A stretch of 64,000 nucleotides of DNA from Planctomycetota bacterium (GCA_029781135.1 JAKOXH010000035.1:62001-126000), one strand, 5' to 3'. Shown: positions 40,957-50,462, counted from the first letter of the stretch. Notes: generated by a model not told the origin, from the letters alone. Translations and numbers: made by a program.

Positions 40957-43848
40957 TTATTCAAGCCCGTAGGCACCGACCGGCGGAATTTCGATGCCGG
41001 TCTGTTTCGTCGTGTTGAGCCTCGGCAGGAACCGCGGTTCGATGAGGAACTGGGCGCCCACGGTACCCTTTGACTCGTTGACGTTGACGCCCACGGTCGT
41101 GAGCAGCGATTCGCCGATGCGGGTGACGCCGGCCGACTGGCCAATATTGCCTGTGGGGCCGAAGTCAACACTGGAACTGGCCGACATGATCCACTTTTCG
41201 GTGGCGCGATAATTGACGGTTGCCGTGACCACTTCAGCCTCGAACAAGCCGGTTGCCGTGCGGAAGCCCAGATAGAAGTTGCCCGTGGCCGGCCGATTGA
41301 TGAGCAGGCCGATCGACGCGGTCCGGAGGCCGTCGCCGAACGTGTCGGCATAGCCATCGGACAGAATCGAGAACCGATCACCCAAGTACCAGCGGAAGTC
41401 GTAATCCAGTAAGCCGACATCGGCGCCGGCGTTATCGCGTTGAGAGTCTGGGAACCAGGTGGCATTGGCATCGAATGTGATCCAGTCGACCACGCGCTCT
41501 TCGCCCGGTGCGCCGTGCTTGGTTTGCAGGCGATGGTGCATACCGGCGCGGACGGCCATGAGGTCGTCGGCGATTTCGCTCGATGGCGCGGTCACCCATT
41601 CGTGCAAGCCGTAACGCAAGGCATAGAAACGTGGATCGAACTTGGGATCGATCGTGGATGGCGCACCCGGCGTGTAGTACGTTCCGGCCAGCGCGCCGCC
41701 AAACGGCGCGAAGAACAACCGCCGACGAAAGTCTTCAATGGAATCGTCATCGAGTTCGTCATACAGCGGGAACTGGTTCAAATCGCGACTGGCGTCGGAA
41801 TACGAGAACTCGGCGTCGAAGACCACTTTATGCGCCAAGCCGTTAAGATTGAACAGCGGGTCGTGAATCGATGGATCGGCATACCAGAACGGAATGCTGG
41901 CCCGCACGCCGGTGTTGACGTAGGCGCGATCGATACTGTTGCCGTTGATGTCGTCGCCCGCATGATACAACTCGCCGAGCGCGAACGGCACCACTTTGAA
42001 GGGCGCGAGATCGAGCGGGTAATCGATTTCTTGACGAGTGACGAAGCGCTCGCCCCGACCTGTGATCGGGTTGCCCGCGGAATCTTCTTCCCATGGTAGG
42101 CGTTCGAACTGCGAGGCGAGCGTCGGGTTCGTCGGCGTGCTGGCGATGCCGATATCGGCGTAGGCGAGATTCGTGTGTTCAAACCAGGTTAGCTGATCGT
42201 TGATGAGCGGCTCGCCGAGCCAGTAATGATCTAGCCGGGGCAGCCACTGTGTTTGGGTGAAGAAGTCATTCAGGCGGCCGTACGCTTCCAGAGAGATTGA
42301 TTGGTTGTCATACGTGCGTTTCAAGCGAACGCCCGTGAGCTGGTCCTTGTTGTTATCCCACTCTTGTTCGTGATATTCCTCAAGGAAGGTGCGATCGCTG
42401 AGCCAACCGACTTCGCCCTGAACGACCCAGTCGTCGAACAAACCGCCGGCCACATGCTGGCGATGATTCCAAAACACTTGGCCGCGGAAATTGGCTTCCG
42501 GAACGATATCGCGGCGGCCGAGGCCGAGATTATCGATGCCATGATCGCTGATGAACCAGGCGTTGAACTTGCCGGTCGTGGGCCCGTCCAGTGCGAAGAA
42601 CGAATCGCGGGTGTAGTCGACGTTTGTCCCGTAGCCGAAGCCGCGCTCGGTGAGATACGCGAGATCCAGATCCCAACGGGTGCCGGCCGGGGCATGGGTG
42701 CCGAGGAGTTGAAACGCATCGAATTCGAGAAAGGCCTGGTAGCCAAAAATTGAATCGTGGCGGAAGCGGAAGTTGCTGATGTAGTAGTTGGGATTCTCGA
42801 GATCGGTGGCGAGCGTGGGCCAATAGAAGACGGGCACATCGCCAATGTATACGTAGTTGTTGCTGCTTTCGGCGAGCCGCCGGTGCGCGGCGGCAAATGG
42901 CTGGCCGGTGGCGGGATCGAGGGCCGGGACGCCCGTGATTGGATCCGCGGCCGGCTGTTGCAGGTCTTCGAATTGAATGGTGTCGGCCGTGAAGGCGTAG
43001 CTCGGGTCTTCGAGCCGGCTGGTGGTGACGAGACCGTTCTGAGCGACAAAGTGAGCATTATCTAGCTGGCGAATCGCCGAGGCCCGCAAACGCACCAACC
43101 CGGCGTAGGGTGTACCGCCGATCTGCGGAATCGGCGCGATCAACTCGCCGTTGATAATCACGCTGCGATGCTGGCGCACATCGTAGAACATGCGGTCGGC
43201 AAAGAACGTGCGATCGCCCTGGCGGAAGACGATGTTGCCTTCCATGTAGATTTCAAGCGGCGCATTGCTTTGTTGCGTGGCGCCACCAAGCCCGTTACTT
43301 AAATCGAGTCCCCAAACGACGATGCGATCGGTTTCGATATCAACGTCGCCGAGCGGCCCAAGCGCTGCCGGTACGTTGTCGACGGATAGTCCCTGGACCA
43401 CGACGTTAACACCACCGCTGATCACAGCGACGTTCTCGCCGCCAACCGTCACTGTTTCTACGGAGGGGCCGATCCCTTCGGATCGCGGAAAGATTTGAAT
43501 CTTTCGGAAACTGGCGGGCGGCGGCGCGGTTGGCTGTGGGGCCGGCACGATCGCTGGCGGCGTGAAGATCGACGGCGGCAATTGTGCTGTCTTGAGGACT
43601 TCATCGACGGGAGGCAGGCGCTGTAGCAGTGGTGGCGATGGTGATTGCGAGAAGGCGGGAATGCAAAATGCAAAATGTAAAATGCAAAATGCAAATTGGA
43701 GAATGCCCGTCGCGGCAATGTTTAGCCGCAACGCCGACCCGCGAAGCCGGGTGCCCGCTCGGCGCAGCGGAGCGCGGAGCTGCCCGATCGCCGAGCGCGC
43801 GGTGACTGCGCACGGCGTGCGGCGCGGCACGCGACGGTGCCCGATCAT
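40957..43848 (-). CDS. LptD/OstA-like outer-membrane LPS assembly protein
   Basis: About 963 residues. An OstA-like periplasmic domain (APLEIYMEGNIVFRQGDRTF, then FADRMFYDVRQHRSVIINGE, the beta-jellyroll signature) precedes a long beta-barrel with alternating aromatic strands (NPNYYISNFRFRHDSIFGYQ) and LPRLDHYWLGEPLINDQL. This matches LptD, which inserts lipopolysaccharide at the outer membrane. The C-terminal half resembles the LPS-assembly barrel in style only. The start is uncertain: ATG 43848 is used; a TTG at 43731 would give a near-ideal signal peptide. Its hydrophobic core, ILQFAFCILHFAFCIPAF, is encoded by repeat DNA (43660-43704). Confidence 0.8.
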   Translation of the reverse strand: MIGHRRVPRRTPCAVTARSAIGQLRAPLRRAGTRLRGSALRLNIAATGILQFAFCILHFAFCIPAFSQSPSPPLLQRLPPVDEVLKTAQLPPSIFTPPAIVPAPQPTAPPPASFRKIQIFPRSEGIGPSVETVTVGGENVAVISGGVNVVVQGLSVDNVPAALGPLGDVDIETDRIVVWGLDLSNGLGGATQQSNAPLEIYMEGNIVFRQGDRTFFADRMFYDVRQHRSVIINGELIAPIPQIGGTPYAGLVRLRASAIRQLDNAHFVAQNGLVTTSRLEDPSYAFTADTIQFEDLQQPAADPITGVPALDPATGQPFAAAHRRLAESSNNYVYIGDVPVFYWPTLATDLENPNYYISNFRFRHDSIFGYQAFLEFDAFQLLGTHAPAGTRWDLDLAYLTERGFGYGTNVDYTRDSFFALDGPTTGKFNAWFISDHGIDNLGLGRRDIVPEANFRGQVFWNHRQHVAGGLFDDWVVQGEVGWLSDRTFLEEYHEQEWDNNKDQLTGVRLKRTYDNQSISLEAYGRLNDFFTQTQWLPRLDHYWLGEPLINDQLTWFEHTNLAYADIGIASTPTNPTLASQFERLPWEEDSAGNPITGRGERFVTRQEIDYPLDLAPFKVVPFALGELYHAGDDINGNSIDRAYVNTGVRASIPFWYADPSIHDPLFNLNGLAHKVVFDAEFSYSDASRDLNQFPLYDELDDDSIEDFRRRLFFAPFGGALAGTYYTPGAPSTIDPKFDPRFYALRYGLHEWVTAPSSEIADDLMAVRAGMHHRLQTKHGAPGEERVVDWITFDANATWFPDSQRDNAGADVGLLDYDFRWYLGDRFSILSDGYADTFGDGLRTASIGLLINRPATGNFYLGFRTATGLFEAEVVTATVNYRATEKWIMSASSSVDFGPTGNIGQSAGVTRIGESLLTTVGVNVNESKGTVGAQFLIEPRFLPRLNTTKQTGIEIPPVGAYGLE
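43660..43704. repeat. AAAATGCAAAATG repeat encoding a signal-peptide core
   Basis: Tandem ATGCAAAATG units read on the minus strand as FAFCILHFAFCI inside the lptD-like gene. It is the same family as the intergenic copies at 19639-19727 and 49405-49498. Confidence 0.75.
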
Positions 43849-44097
43849 CGAGAGTAGTTTACGCGACGAGAACAGACCGGCATCCTTGCCTGAAAAGGGC
43901 GCACGCGGCGAATCAACTGCTAGCCATTTTCCTAATGCAAAACGGCACCCAGCGTTGCGAATCGCCACGGCAAAAATGTGGCGGATTATAAGAGCGAAGC
44001 GCGCTAGCGGTCAATTGCGGTTGGTGTCGCTAGCAAGAATCGTAATGTATTGTGCACAAACGGTTTGAGACGCTTGCATAGACGAAGCCGCCATGAA

Positions 44098-44418
44098 TCA
44101 CAGGACTTCAATAGGGTAAGTGGTCATCCAGATGTCGAGTTGGCCGAAGCGCGTCTTCAATCGCTCCTTGAACTCGGTGAAGAAGGTTCGACTTGTGGCC
44201 GAATCAGGAGCATCGACGAAGACACGGATAAGTTCATCGCGATACACTTCGGTTTCGTGCGTCCAGGTGCCGCGAATCAGTTGCGTTTCGCAAGAAACGG
44301 CTCCAAAATGTTCGCGCAATTCAAGAATGGTATCGGCGACGAACGCGTCGGGAACATCTGTGCCATTGTTAAAGCGGAGCGGCAGCAGAATCTCGAACCT
44401 TCGGAATGACGTGTTCAT
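44098..44418 (-). CDS. Conserved small hypothetical protein
   Basis: A 106-residue soluble protein: FRRFEILLPLRFNNGTDVPD, AFVADTILELREHFGAVSCE, TQLIRGTWTHETEVYRDELI, then FFTEFKERLKTRFGQLDIWM. The alternating strands and helices look like a small alpha/beta fold, and I have seen near-identical hypothetical proteins in cyanobacteria and planctomycetes, with no assigned function. It overlaps the preceding gene (44369-44590) by 50 bp, implying cotranscription. Confidence 0.7.
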   Translation of the reverse strand: MNTSFRRFEILLPLRFNNGTDVPDAFVADTILELREHFGAVSCETQLIRGTWTHETEVYRDELIRVFVDAPDSATSRTFFTEFKERLKTRFGQLDIWMTTYPIEVL

Positions 44419-44590
44419 AGGCGGCCCTGCCTTCGACGGTAAAAGAAATACCCTGTACCGCTAACGACGAAAGAGCGGCTTCCGGAACGAGGGTGCAGCC
44501 GTCGTCGAACGTCTTGAAGGAAAAGCGGCCGGCAAGAAAGCCGATTGCTTTTCGCTCGGAATCCGAATTGGGGAAACGGAGTTTGATCAC
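44369..44590 (-). CDS. Small hypothetical protein overlapping its neighbour
   Basis: A 73-residue protein: IKLRFPNSDSERKAIGFLAG, RFSFKTFDDGCTLVPEAALS, SLAVQGISFTVEGRAAYEHV, PKVRDSAAAPL. Its 3' end overlaps the next gene by 50 bp in a different frame, so the two overlap unusually deeply. Short alpha/beta protein of unknown role; the pair together could be a stress or TA-like module, on layout only. Confidence 0.6.
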   Translation of the reverse strand: MIKLRFPNSDSERKAIGFLAGRFSFKTFDDGCTLVPEAALSSLAVQGISFTVEGRAAYEHVIPKVRDSAAAPL

Positions 44591-44655
44591 GATTCAAGTA
44601 TATGCCACACGATCCGGAATAACAAGATTACTCTGTATTCGGGGTTGCGTGGCAT

Positions 44656-44730
44656 TATTGGTTCAGCGAATACACGAGCACGTTGAGGCCGATGCGGGCG
44701 GCGTCTTGTTGGGTGTAGCCGCGGCAGCCG
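44656..44730 (-). repeat. Duplicated 3' end of the DUF4159 gene (left copy)
   Basis: 75 bp identical but for one base to 45496-45570, encoding GYTQQDAARIGLNVLVYSLN and a stop on the minus strand. Upstream of it (NGWNAAGC in frame) the similarity ends. With the right copy it brackets vapBC as direct repeats exactly 840 bp apart. Confidence 0.85.
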
Positions 44731-44844
44731 GCGGCGTTCCATCCATTGGCAAGATTTCAATGATGTGCCCTGCAATTCGTCCCAATTTTCGCTATGGAAG
44801 GATGACCGGCGTGGTACAATGAATTGGCCTGAGGAGGAAGTTCC

Positions 44845-45072
44845 GTGACCGCAATTCGCATTGAGACGACGATTGACTCGGATACACTTCATTTGCCCCA
44901 GCTCAAGCCGTTGGTGGGCAAGAGCGTGGAAATCATCGTGCGCGAGATGTCGCAGCACGCGCACGAACTTGAGAATGGCTCGTGGGCTAGCCCGTTGGCG
45001 GGCAGCGTCATTGAGTACCGCGATCCATTTGCACCTGCGTTGTCGCCAGACGATTGGGAGGCGAATCGTTGA
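44845..45072 (+). CDS. Antitoxin partner of the third PIN toxin
   Basis: A 75-residue protein beginning GTG after a strong GAGGAGGAAG. TAIRIETTIDSDTLHLPQLK, then LVGKSVEIIVREMSQHAHEL forms a small beta-alpha unit, and WASPLAGSVIEYRDPFAPAL, DDWEANR is the toxin-contact tail seen in antitoxins of the VapC group. The stop overlaps the toxin TTG start (TTGA). Confidence 0.7.
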   Translation: MTAIRIETTIDSDTLHLPQLKPLVGKSVEIIVREMSQHAHELENGSWASPLAGSVIEYRDPFAPALSPDDWEANR

Positions 45073-45458
45073 TCGTGCTCGATACGCACATTTGGGTTTG
45101 GTGGGCGAATCAGTCGCCACAACTTCTGGCGGAGCACCACAAGATCATTCGTGAGCAGGCTCCGAACGGATTGGGAGTGAGCATCACCTCGTGTTGGGAA
45201 GTTGCCAAGCTCGTGGAGAAAGGTCGCCTCAAACTTACCCATCCAGTCGAGGAGTGGATTGCCGTCGCCCTGCAGTTGCCGAGCGTCGCTGCGTTGCCAT
45301 TAACTCCGGAATTTGCCGTTGAGTCGACACGCTTGCCGGCACCGATGCATGCGGACCCGGCCGATCAGATAATCGTTGCCACGGCACGTATCTTTCAAGC
45401 GCCGCTCTTGACCGCCGACCAGCGATTGATTGACTATCAGCACGTGCCGACGCTGTAG
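45069..45458 (+). CDS. vapC: VapC-like PIN-domain ribonuclease toxin, third copy
   Basis: A 129-residue PIN protein: LDTHIWVWWANQSPQLLAEH (Asp), SITSCWEVAKLVEKGRLKL (Glu), HADPADQIIVATARIFQAPL (Asp, Asp), TADQRLIDYQHV (Asp). LDTHxWxWW and WEVAKLxEKGRL are the signature of the VapC branch with large hydrophobic N-terminal residues. The start is TTG 45069 (overlapping the antitoxin stop) or the GTG at 45075. It is bracketed by the duplicated gene end at 44656 and 45496. Confidence 0.85.
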   Translation: MIVLDTHIWVWWANQSPQLLAEHHKIIREQAPNGLGVSITSCWEVAKLVEKGRLKLTHPVEEWIAVALQLPSVAALPLTPEFAVESTRLPAPMHADPADQIIVATARIFQAPLLTADQRLIDYQHVPTL

Positions 45459-45494
45459 GCGCATCAACCGTGGTCGCGGAGGTCCGCACCCGCC

Positions 45495-47852
45495 CTATTG
45501 ATTCAGCGAATACACGAGCACGTTGAGGCCGATGCGGGCGGCGTCTTGTTGGGTGTAGCCGCGGCAGCCGATGGCTTCGTGGCTTTCGAGTGCGCAGCTG
45601 ATATCGTAGGGCGAGAAGATGATGGCCCAGCGGCCATTTAGCTGGATGCCTTCGAGTTGCGGTTCGGTGGCGCGCACGCGAGCGGTAGCCGGTTGCTTGC
45701 CATCGCCGCCGGTTTGTGGATCGCGTAGCGACACCTTACGGATGTCGTATCCGCCGTAGGCGTTTGTGAAGAGCTTGTCTTCGCTGGGAATGCGAGCGAG
45801 CTTTTGGCCGGGAAGTGCGAGCGCGATTTCGCGGCGGAAGGCGTCGACGAAGGCCTTGCTGGCGCAGATCGAATCGGCAAGCAGCGTGCCGCCACGCTCC
45901 AGATACTCGCGAAGCTGCGTGCGCTCGGCCTCGGAAAGGTGGAAGTCGTAGCGGCCGTGCATGAAAACTAAGTGGTAGCGGAATAGGTTCGGATCGGAGA
46001 TGTTGATGAGGTCGGGCGCCGCACGAACTTGCAGCTTCAACTCGCCTTGTGAAGCGGTGCGCAGCATATTGAGTAGCGCACCGGGGGCGTCGTTGCAGCC
46101 GCCGCCGTGGCGCAGTTTGGCGATTTCGATGACGCCGCGGGTGCCAGCACCGGCCGTAGCAGACTCCTCGTTAGGTGTATCGAAACTTTGTTCCTTACCT
46201 TTGGGCTCGCGGTTGGTGGCGTACGTGAGAACATTGATGCCGATGGCGAGCGCGTCTTTAATGTGTTCGACCACATCGGCCGGGTAATGGTTCCATTGGC
46301 CAGGGCGGGCCAGTTCCCAGTAACACGACAGATCTTGGTCACAATAGAACACGCACGTGCGGCAGCCGTATTCAACGCCGTGCAAGTGTCCGGCGTAGGG
46401 CGACTCGGGGCGGACGATATCTTGCATGCGCCACACCGGGTGGCCCGGCGGAATGGGCTGCAGCTTATATTCAGGCTCAGGAAAAACGGCGGCCATGAGT
46501 TGGCGAAACGCGCTGTCGAACGGGCTCGAGTTCTTGCAGCAGGCTTCGGCGAAGATGAGCCCGCCGCGATCGACGTAGTCGCGCAGCTTTCGTGCATGCG
46601 GCAACAACGCGGGCGCCTGGCTGCCGCTGATGTAGAGAATGGGGCTCTGCAGCAAGTCTTCGACGCTGGCGTTTGCGGGATCCATGATTTGCCATGTGAG
46701 GCCGAGGCCCCAGGCTGCTTCGGTGTATTCGGTGAGGTGGGCCGCATCGCGGCGGTGTTGGTTCCAGCCATCGCCGTCGCCGTACTTGAGTTTGGCCATC
46801 ACGATGGGCCGCCGGCCTTTGGACAAATACAGCAGGGCCATCGCGGTGCTGATCCGGGGTTCGCGTTCCGCGTACCAAGTGCCCTTCCAAAAATGCGAGA
46901 GCGAATCCTGCTCGCGCACGAGGAATTCCGCACCTTCGCGATACCAATCGTGTTCGCCGATGAAGCGGCGCGCGGTGAGTCGCCCGGCGCGTTCCAAGCC
47001 ATAGAGCCAATAATAGAGCCAAGGTTGGCCGCCGCCCGCGGGTCGCGGATTGCGTGAGATCGAGAAATGGGCAGCAAGCCAGGCGATTGCGCGGTCGAGA
47101 TTGTCATCCACGGCGTGGGGACGGCAGCATTCGATACGTCCGTTCTCGACGGATGCATCGCCCGATTCCAGCGCGGCCGAGGAAATGGCGAGGCCACCGA
47201 TGCCGGCGCAGGTCATGCTGCCGGTGCCCGCGTCTCCCGGCACATAGCCCCAGGAACCATCGTCGTTTTGAGTTCTCCGCCAGTAGTCCGCGGCCATGAC
47301 CCAGGTGTCGCGGCTCACGTCGACGCCGACGCGCTGGGCATCGTAGAGCGCTAGCACGGCGAATTGAGAGTTGCTGTTATCCGCTGCGCCGCCGACGCCA
47401 GGGTAGGACCAGGCACCTTTGCGAGGTCCCTCTTTGACTTGTGTTTCTTGCAGCCATTTGACATTGCGTCGGATGATCAGCAGGTCCTTTTTAGGCTCGG
47501 CCGCGCATAACGCCATGGTCTGCAGTGAAATGGTGTAGGTCTTATCAAGCTGGAGGTTGCGAAGATAGCTGAGTCCCTGACTGACGACCTTATCGTCAAG
47601 CGGTTCTCCGGAGTTGATCAGCGCCAACGTGCAGAGGGCGGTCACGCCGCCGTCGTAACCGGGAAGTTCACCCCAGTTACCGCGTGGTCCTTGATCTTGC
47701 TTGAGAAAAGCGACGCCCCGTTTGATTGCGGATATGACTTGGGTGGCATCAATTGGCCGGTTTTGGGCGTTCTGAGCCAGCGCCGCAGTGGGCACTACAA
47801 GTGCTACAACCGACAAGATCGCAACGCAAACGAAGGCCACGTGGAATCTCAT
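45495..47852 (-). CDS. Terpene-cyclase-like repeat protein with tandem DUF4159 domains
   Basis: A 785-residue secreted protein. Signal peptide RFHVAFVCVAILSVVALVVP (cleavage after ALA). Residues about 30-350 form an alpha/alpha toroid like squalene-hopene cyclases and prenyltransferases (GVAFLKQDQGPRGNWGELPG; WRRTQNDDGSWGYVPGDAGT), but without an obvious catalytic DxDD motif. Two DUF4159-like regions follow, near 360-540 (HARKLRDYVDRGGLIFAEAC) and 570-785 (EYLERGGTLLADSICASKAF; WAIIFSPYDISCALE). It faces the MoxR-DUF58-BatA-vWA set across a 470-bp gap; genes with DUF4159 are often part of this cluster. Its last codons are duplicated at 44656-44730. Confidence 0.82.
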   Translation of the reverse strand: MRFHVAFVCVAILSVVALVVPTAALAQNAQNRPIDATQVISAIKRGVAFLKQDQGPRGNWGELPGYDGGVTALCTLALINSGEPLDDKVVSQGLSYLRNLQLDKTYTISLQTMALCAAEPKKDLLIIRRNVKWLQETQVKEGPRKGAWSYPGVGGAADNSNSQFAVLALYDAQRVGVDVSRDTWVMAADYWRRTQNDDGSWGYVPGDAGTGSMTCAGIGGLAISSAALESGDASVENGRIECCRPHAVDDNLDRAIAWLAAHFSISRNPRPAGGGQPWLYYWLYGLERAGRLTARRFIGEHDWYREGAEFLVREQDSLSHFWKGTWYAEREPRISTAMALLYLSKGRRPIVMAKLKYGDGDGWNQHRRDAAHLTEYTEAAWGLGLTWQIMDPANASVEDLLQSPILYISGSQAPALLPHARKLRDYVDRGGLIFAEACCKNSSPFDSAFRQLMAAVFPEPEYKLQPIPPGHPVWRMQDIVRPESPYAGHLHGVEYGCRTCVFYCDQDLSCYWELARPGQWNHYPADVVEHIKDALAIGINVLTYATNREPKGKEQSFDTPNEESATAGAGTRGVIEIAKLRHGGGCNDAPGALLNMLRTASQGELKLQVRAAPDLINISDPNLFRYHLVFMHGRYDFHLSEAERTQLREYLERGGTLLADSICASKAFVDAFRREIALALPGQKLARIPSEDKLFTNAYGGYDIRKVSLRDPQTGGDGKQPATARVRATEPQLEGIQLNGRWAIIFSPYDISCALESHEAIGCRGYTQQDAARIGLNVLVYSLNQ
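45496..45570 (-). repeat. 3' end of the DUF4159 gene (right copy of the duplication)
   Basis: Same 75 bp as 44656-44730 with one mismatch; this copy belongs to the intact gene. Confidence 0.85.
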
Positions 47853-48322
47853 CTCGCATCCTTTCTGACCCGACCAGCAGGGTGTCCGTAAGTAGTTTAC
47901 GATTCAGAAGTTGGGGCGGCAACGCGCGGCGTGCCGAACGATTGTCGCGGGTGTAGGGCACCGATAGAATGCCGGTGGTTGAGGGTTGAGAGTTGAGGGT
48001 TGAGAGTTGAGGGGCAAATGACCAATGACAGTAGTTCCAAGTTCCCAATAATCGCCATGATTAAATTGTCTTCGGAATTCGTAACCGCTTTGGCCATCAG
48101 CTACCAGCGGTCAGCTATCAGCCAGAAAAGAATGGATTGGCTGATAGCTGAAAGCTGATGGCTGACAGCTTGTGTGAATTCATAAAGGCTTCAATAGTCC
48201 TCGAAAATCGAGAACTTAGAACTACTGAATGACCAAACACCAACGACCAATTGTCTGAAACCTGAAACCTGACACCTTTCCTCCTGCAACGGACCACGGA
48301 CTAAGAACCACGGACGCTACGC
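47853..48322. repeat. Divergent gap with tandem and inverted repeats
   Basis: GGTTGAGAGTTGAG tandem at 47976-48011. GCCATCAGCTACCAGCGGTC / GCTATCAGCC at 48093-48123 faces GGCTGATAGCTGAAAGCTGATGGC at 48139-48162. CCTGAAACCTGACACC at 48260-48276. It carries the divergent promoters of the DUF4159 and MoxR genes, which I could not place. Confidence 0.55.
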
Positions 48323-49369
48323 ATGTCAACATCGACTCCGCCCACCACCCCAACGACGAAGCCACGCAACCTGGGCGACGTGCTACAGGAATTTCGCACC
48401 CATCGCCTGGTGATGCAGCGCGAATTGCAGAAGGTCATTGTGGGCCAGGATTTGGTGATCGAACAAATCTTCGCGGCGATTTTCACCCGAGGGCATTGCC
48501 TGCTCGTGGGCGTGCCGGGTTTGGCCAAGACTCTCATCGTCAGCACGCTGGCGCAGATTCTGGATCTGCAGTTCAAGCGCATTCAATTTACGCCCGACTT
48601 GATGCCGAGTGACATTACGGGCACGAGCGTGCTCGAAGAAGACGCGGACGGAAAGCGGTCGTTCCGGTTTGTCGAAGGCCCCATCTTCACGAATATTTTG
48701 CTCGCCGACGAAATCAACCGTACGCCACCCAAAACGCAGGCGGCGCTGTTGCAGGCGATGCAGGAGCGCGAAGTGACGGCGGGCCAGTCGACGTACGCGC
48801 TGCCGAACCCGTTCTTCACGATCGCCACGCAAAACCCGATCGAGCAGGAAGGCACGTATCCGCTGCCGGAAGCGCAGCTGGATCGATTCATGTTCAACAT
48901 TAAGGTCGATTACCCGAGTGCTGCAGAAGAGGAACAGATTCTGACGGCCACCACGCGGCAGGATCGGCCGGAAGTAAGCAAAGTGCTTTCGGAGCGGGCG
49001 ATTTTGAACTTGCAGAAGTTGGTGGGCTCAGTCGCGGTGAGTGAGCACATCATCAAGTACGCGGCGGCGCTGGTGCGCGCGACGCGGCCGAAAGACGTTT
49101 CGGCGCCGAAGTTCGTGCAGGAGCTCGTGGATTGGGGCGCGGGACCGCGCGCCGGGCAATTCCTTATCAACGGCGGCAAGGCGCTTGCCGCGATGGACGG
49201 GCGATTCAGCGTGGCAATCGATGACGTGCAGAAAGTAGCGGTTCCGGTACTACGGCATCGCATCAGCACGAACTTCCAAGCGCAGGCCGAGGGGCTGACG
49301 ACGGAAGATGTGATCGCACGCCTACTGCGGGAGATCCCAGTGCCCGCAATTCCGAAATTCGCGAGTTAG
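48323..49369 (+). CDS. MoxR-family AAA+ ATPase
   Basis: A 348-residue AAA+ ATPase. Walker A GVPGLAKT (residues 63-70), Walker [21 protein letters not shown], sensor 1 [20 protein letters not shown], and the MoxR hallmark [17 protein letters not shown]. MoxR proteins act as chaperone-like ATPases that help mature vWA-containing partners. It heads a four-gene set with DUF58, BatA-like and vWA genes, the classical partners. In planctomycetes this locus is widespread; its substrate is unknown. Confidence 0.93.
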   Translation: MSTSTPPTTPTTKPRNLGDVLQEFRTHRLVMQRELQKVIVGQDLVIEQIFAAIFTRGHCLLVGVPGLAKTLIVSTLAQILDLQFKRIQFTPDLMPSDITGTSVLEEDADGKRSFRFVEGPIFTNILLADEINRTPPKTQAALLQAMQEREVTAGQSTYALPNPFFTIATQNPIEQEGTYPLPEAQLDRFMFNIKVDYPSAAEEEQILTATTRQDRPEVSKVLSERAILNLQKLVGSVAVSEHIIKYAAALVRATRPKDVSAPKFVQELVDWGAGPRAGQFLINGGKALAAMDGRFSVAIDDVQKVAVPVLRHRISTNFQAQAEGLTTEDVIARLLREIPVPAIPKFAS

Positions 49370-49404
49370 GGATGTAACCAGGGCGATACTCACGCGAAAG
49401 ACAG

Positions 49405-49498
49405 AAAATGCAAAATGCAAAATGTTCAATGCAAAATGAAAAATGATTGTCCCGCTTCTACATTAAACATTTTGCATTTCTCATTTTGCATTGAACAT
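49405..49498. repeat. AAAATGCAAAATG inverted repeat between moxR and DUF58 genes
   Basis: Left arm 49405-49444 (AAAATGCAAAATGTTCAATG) faces right arm 49468-49498 (CATTTTGCATTTC and relatives) across about 22 bp. It lies inside the presumed operon, so transcript structure is likely. Confidence 0.7.
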
Positions 49499-49561
49499 TT
49501 GCTCCGACGTTGGTGCTCTCCGTGACTCCGTGGTTGATTGTTTTCCGTAGAACGAAACGCT

Positions 49562-50458
49562 ATGTCTACCGTCGAAAAATACTTGAAGCCCGAAGTGATT
49601 CGGCAGATTTCGCGGTTGGACTTGCGTGCGCAGTTCATTGTGCGGGGGTTTTTGCACGGCTTGCACGCCAGCCCGTTTCATGGGTTCTCGGTCGAGTTCA
49701 GCGAGCATCGCAAATACACGCCGGGCGATAATCCGCACGATATCGACTGGCTGGTGTACGCCAAAACGAACAAGTATTACGTCAAAAAATTCGAGGCCGA
49801 GACGAACATCACCGGTTACCTGGCGATGGATTTGAGCGAGTCGATGGCGTACACGTATCGGCAGGAGTTGAGCAAGCTGGATTATTCGATCTGCCTGGCG
49901 GCGGCGCTAGCGTACCTGATGATCCACCAGAACGATCCCGTGGGCGTGGTCACGTTCGCCGACAAGATTTCGAATCACTTGCCGCCGAAGAGCAAGCGGC
50001 AGCAGATCGGCAACATTCTTTCGCTGCTTGCGCGGCTGCGGCCGGCGGGCATCACGGACGTGGGCCGCAGCTTGGTGCAGTTGGCGGCGATGCTCAAGCA
50101 CGCGAGCCTGGTGATGATCTTCAGCGACTTGCTGGCGGACCCAGAGCCGATCATCTCGGCCATGCGACGCCTGCGCCACGGCGGGCATGATGTGATCTTG
50201 TTCCACATTCTGGATGAAGCGGAAGTGGCGTTTCCGTTTTCGGGACTCGTCGAGTTGGAAGACCCGGAGACGCGCCTGCGCTTGGAAGTCGACGCCGATG
50301 GTTATCGGCGCGATTACCTACAGGAAATCGAGCAGTTTCGGGAAACGTATCGGCGTGAGTGTTTTCAGAGCGGTATCGACTACGTGCCGCTGGATACGAG
50401 CATGCCGTTCGACCGGGCGTTGACGGAATACTTGGTGATGCGGCAATCGCGAGGGTAA
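49562..50458 (+). CDS. DUF58-domain protein (vWA-like)
   Basis: A 298-residue DUF58 protein. FHGFSVEFSEHRKYTPGDNP and HDIDWLVYAKTNKYYVKKFE are the DUF58 signature; the following vWA-like fold has LAMDLSESMAYTYRQELSKL, a partial DxSxS site (DLSES), and MLKHASLVMIFSDLLADPEP. Second member of the MoxR set. ATG 49562 is the natural start. It likely forms a complex with the membrane-bound BatA-like and vWA proteins. Confidence 0.92.
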   Translation: MSTVEKYLKPEVIRQISRLDLRAQFIVRGFLHGLHASPFHGFSVEFSEHRKYTPGDNPHDIDWLVYAKTNKYYVKKFEAETNITGYLAMDLSESMAYTYRQELSKLDYSICLAAALAYLMIHQNDPVGVVTFADKISNHLPPKSKRQQIGNILSLLARLRPAGITDVGRSLVQLAAMLKHASLVMIFSDLLADPEPIISAMRRLRHGGHDVILFHILDEAEVAFPFSGLVELEDPETRLRLEVDADGYRRDYLQEIEQFRETYRRECFQSGIDYVPLDTSMPFDRALTEYLVMRQSRG

Positions 50459-50462
50459 CAGC

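Noticed and set aside
47976-48300. Tandem and inverted repeats considered as CRISPR or an origin
   Set aside because: No regular repeat-spacer pattern, no DnaA boxes and no dnaA/dnaN nearby.
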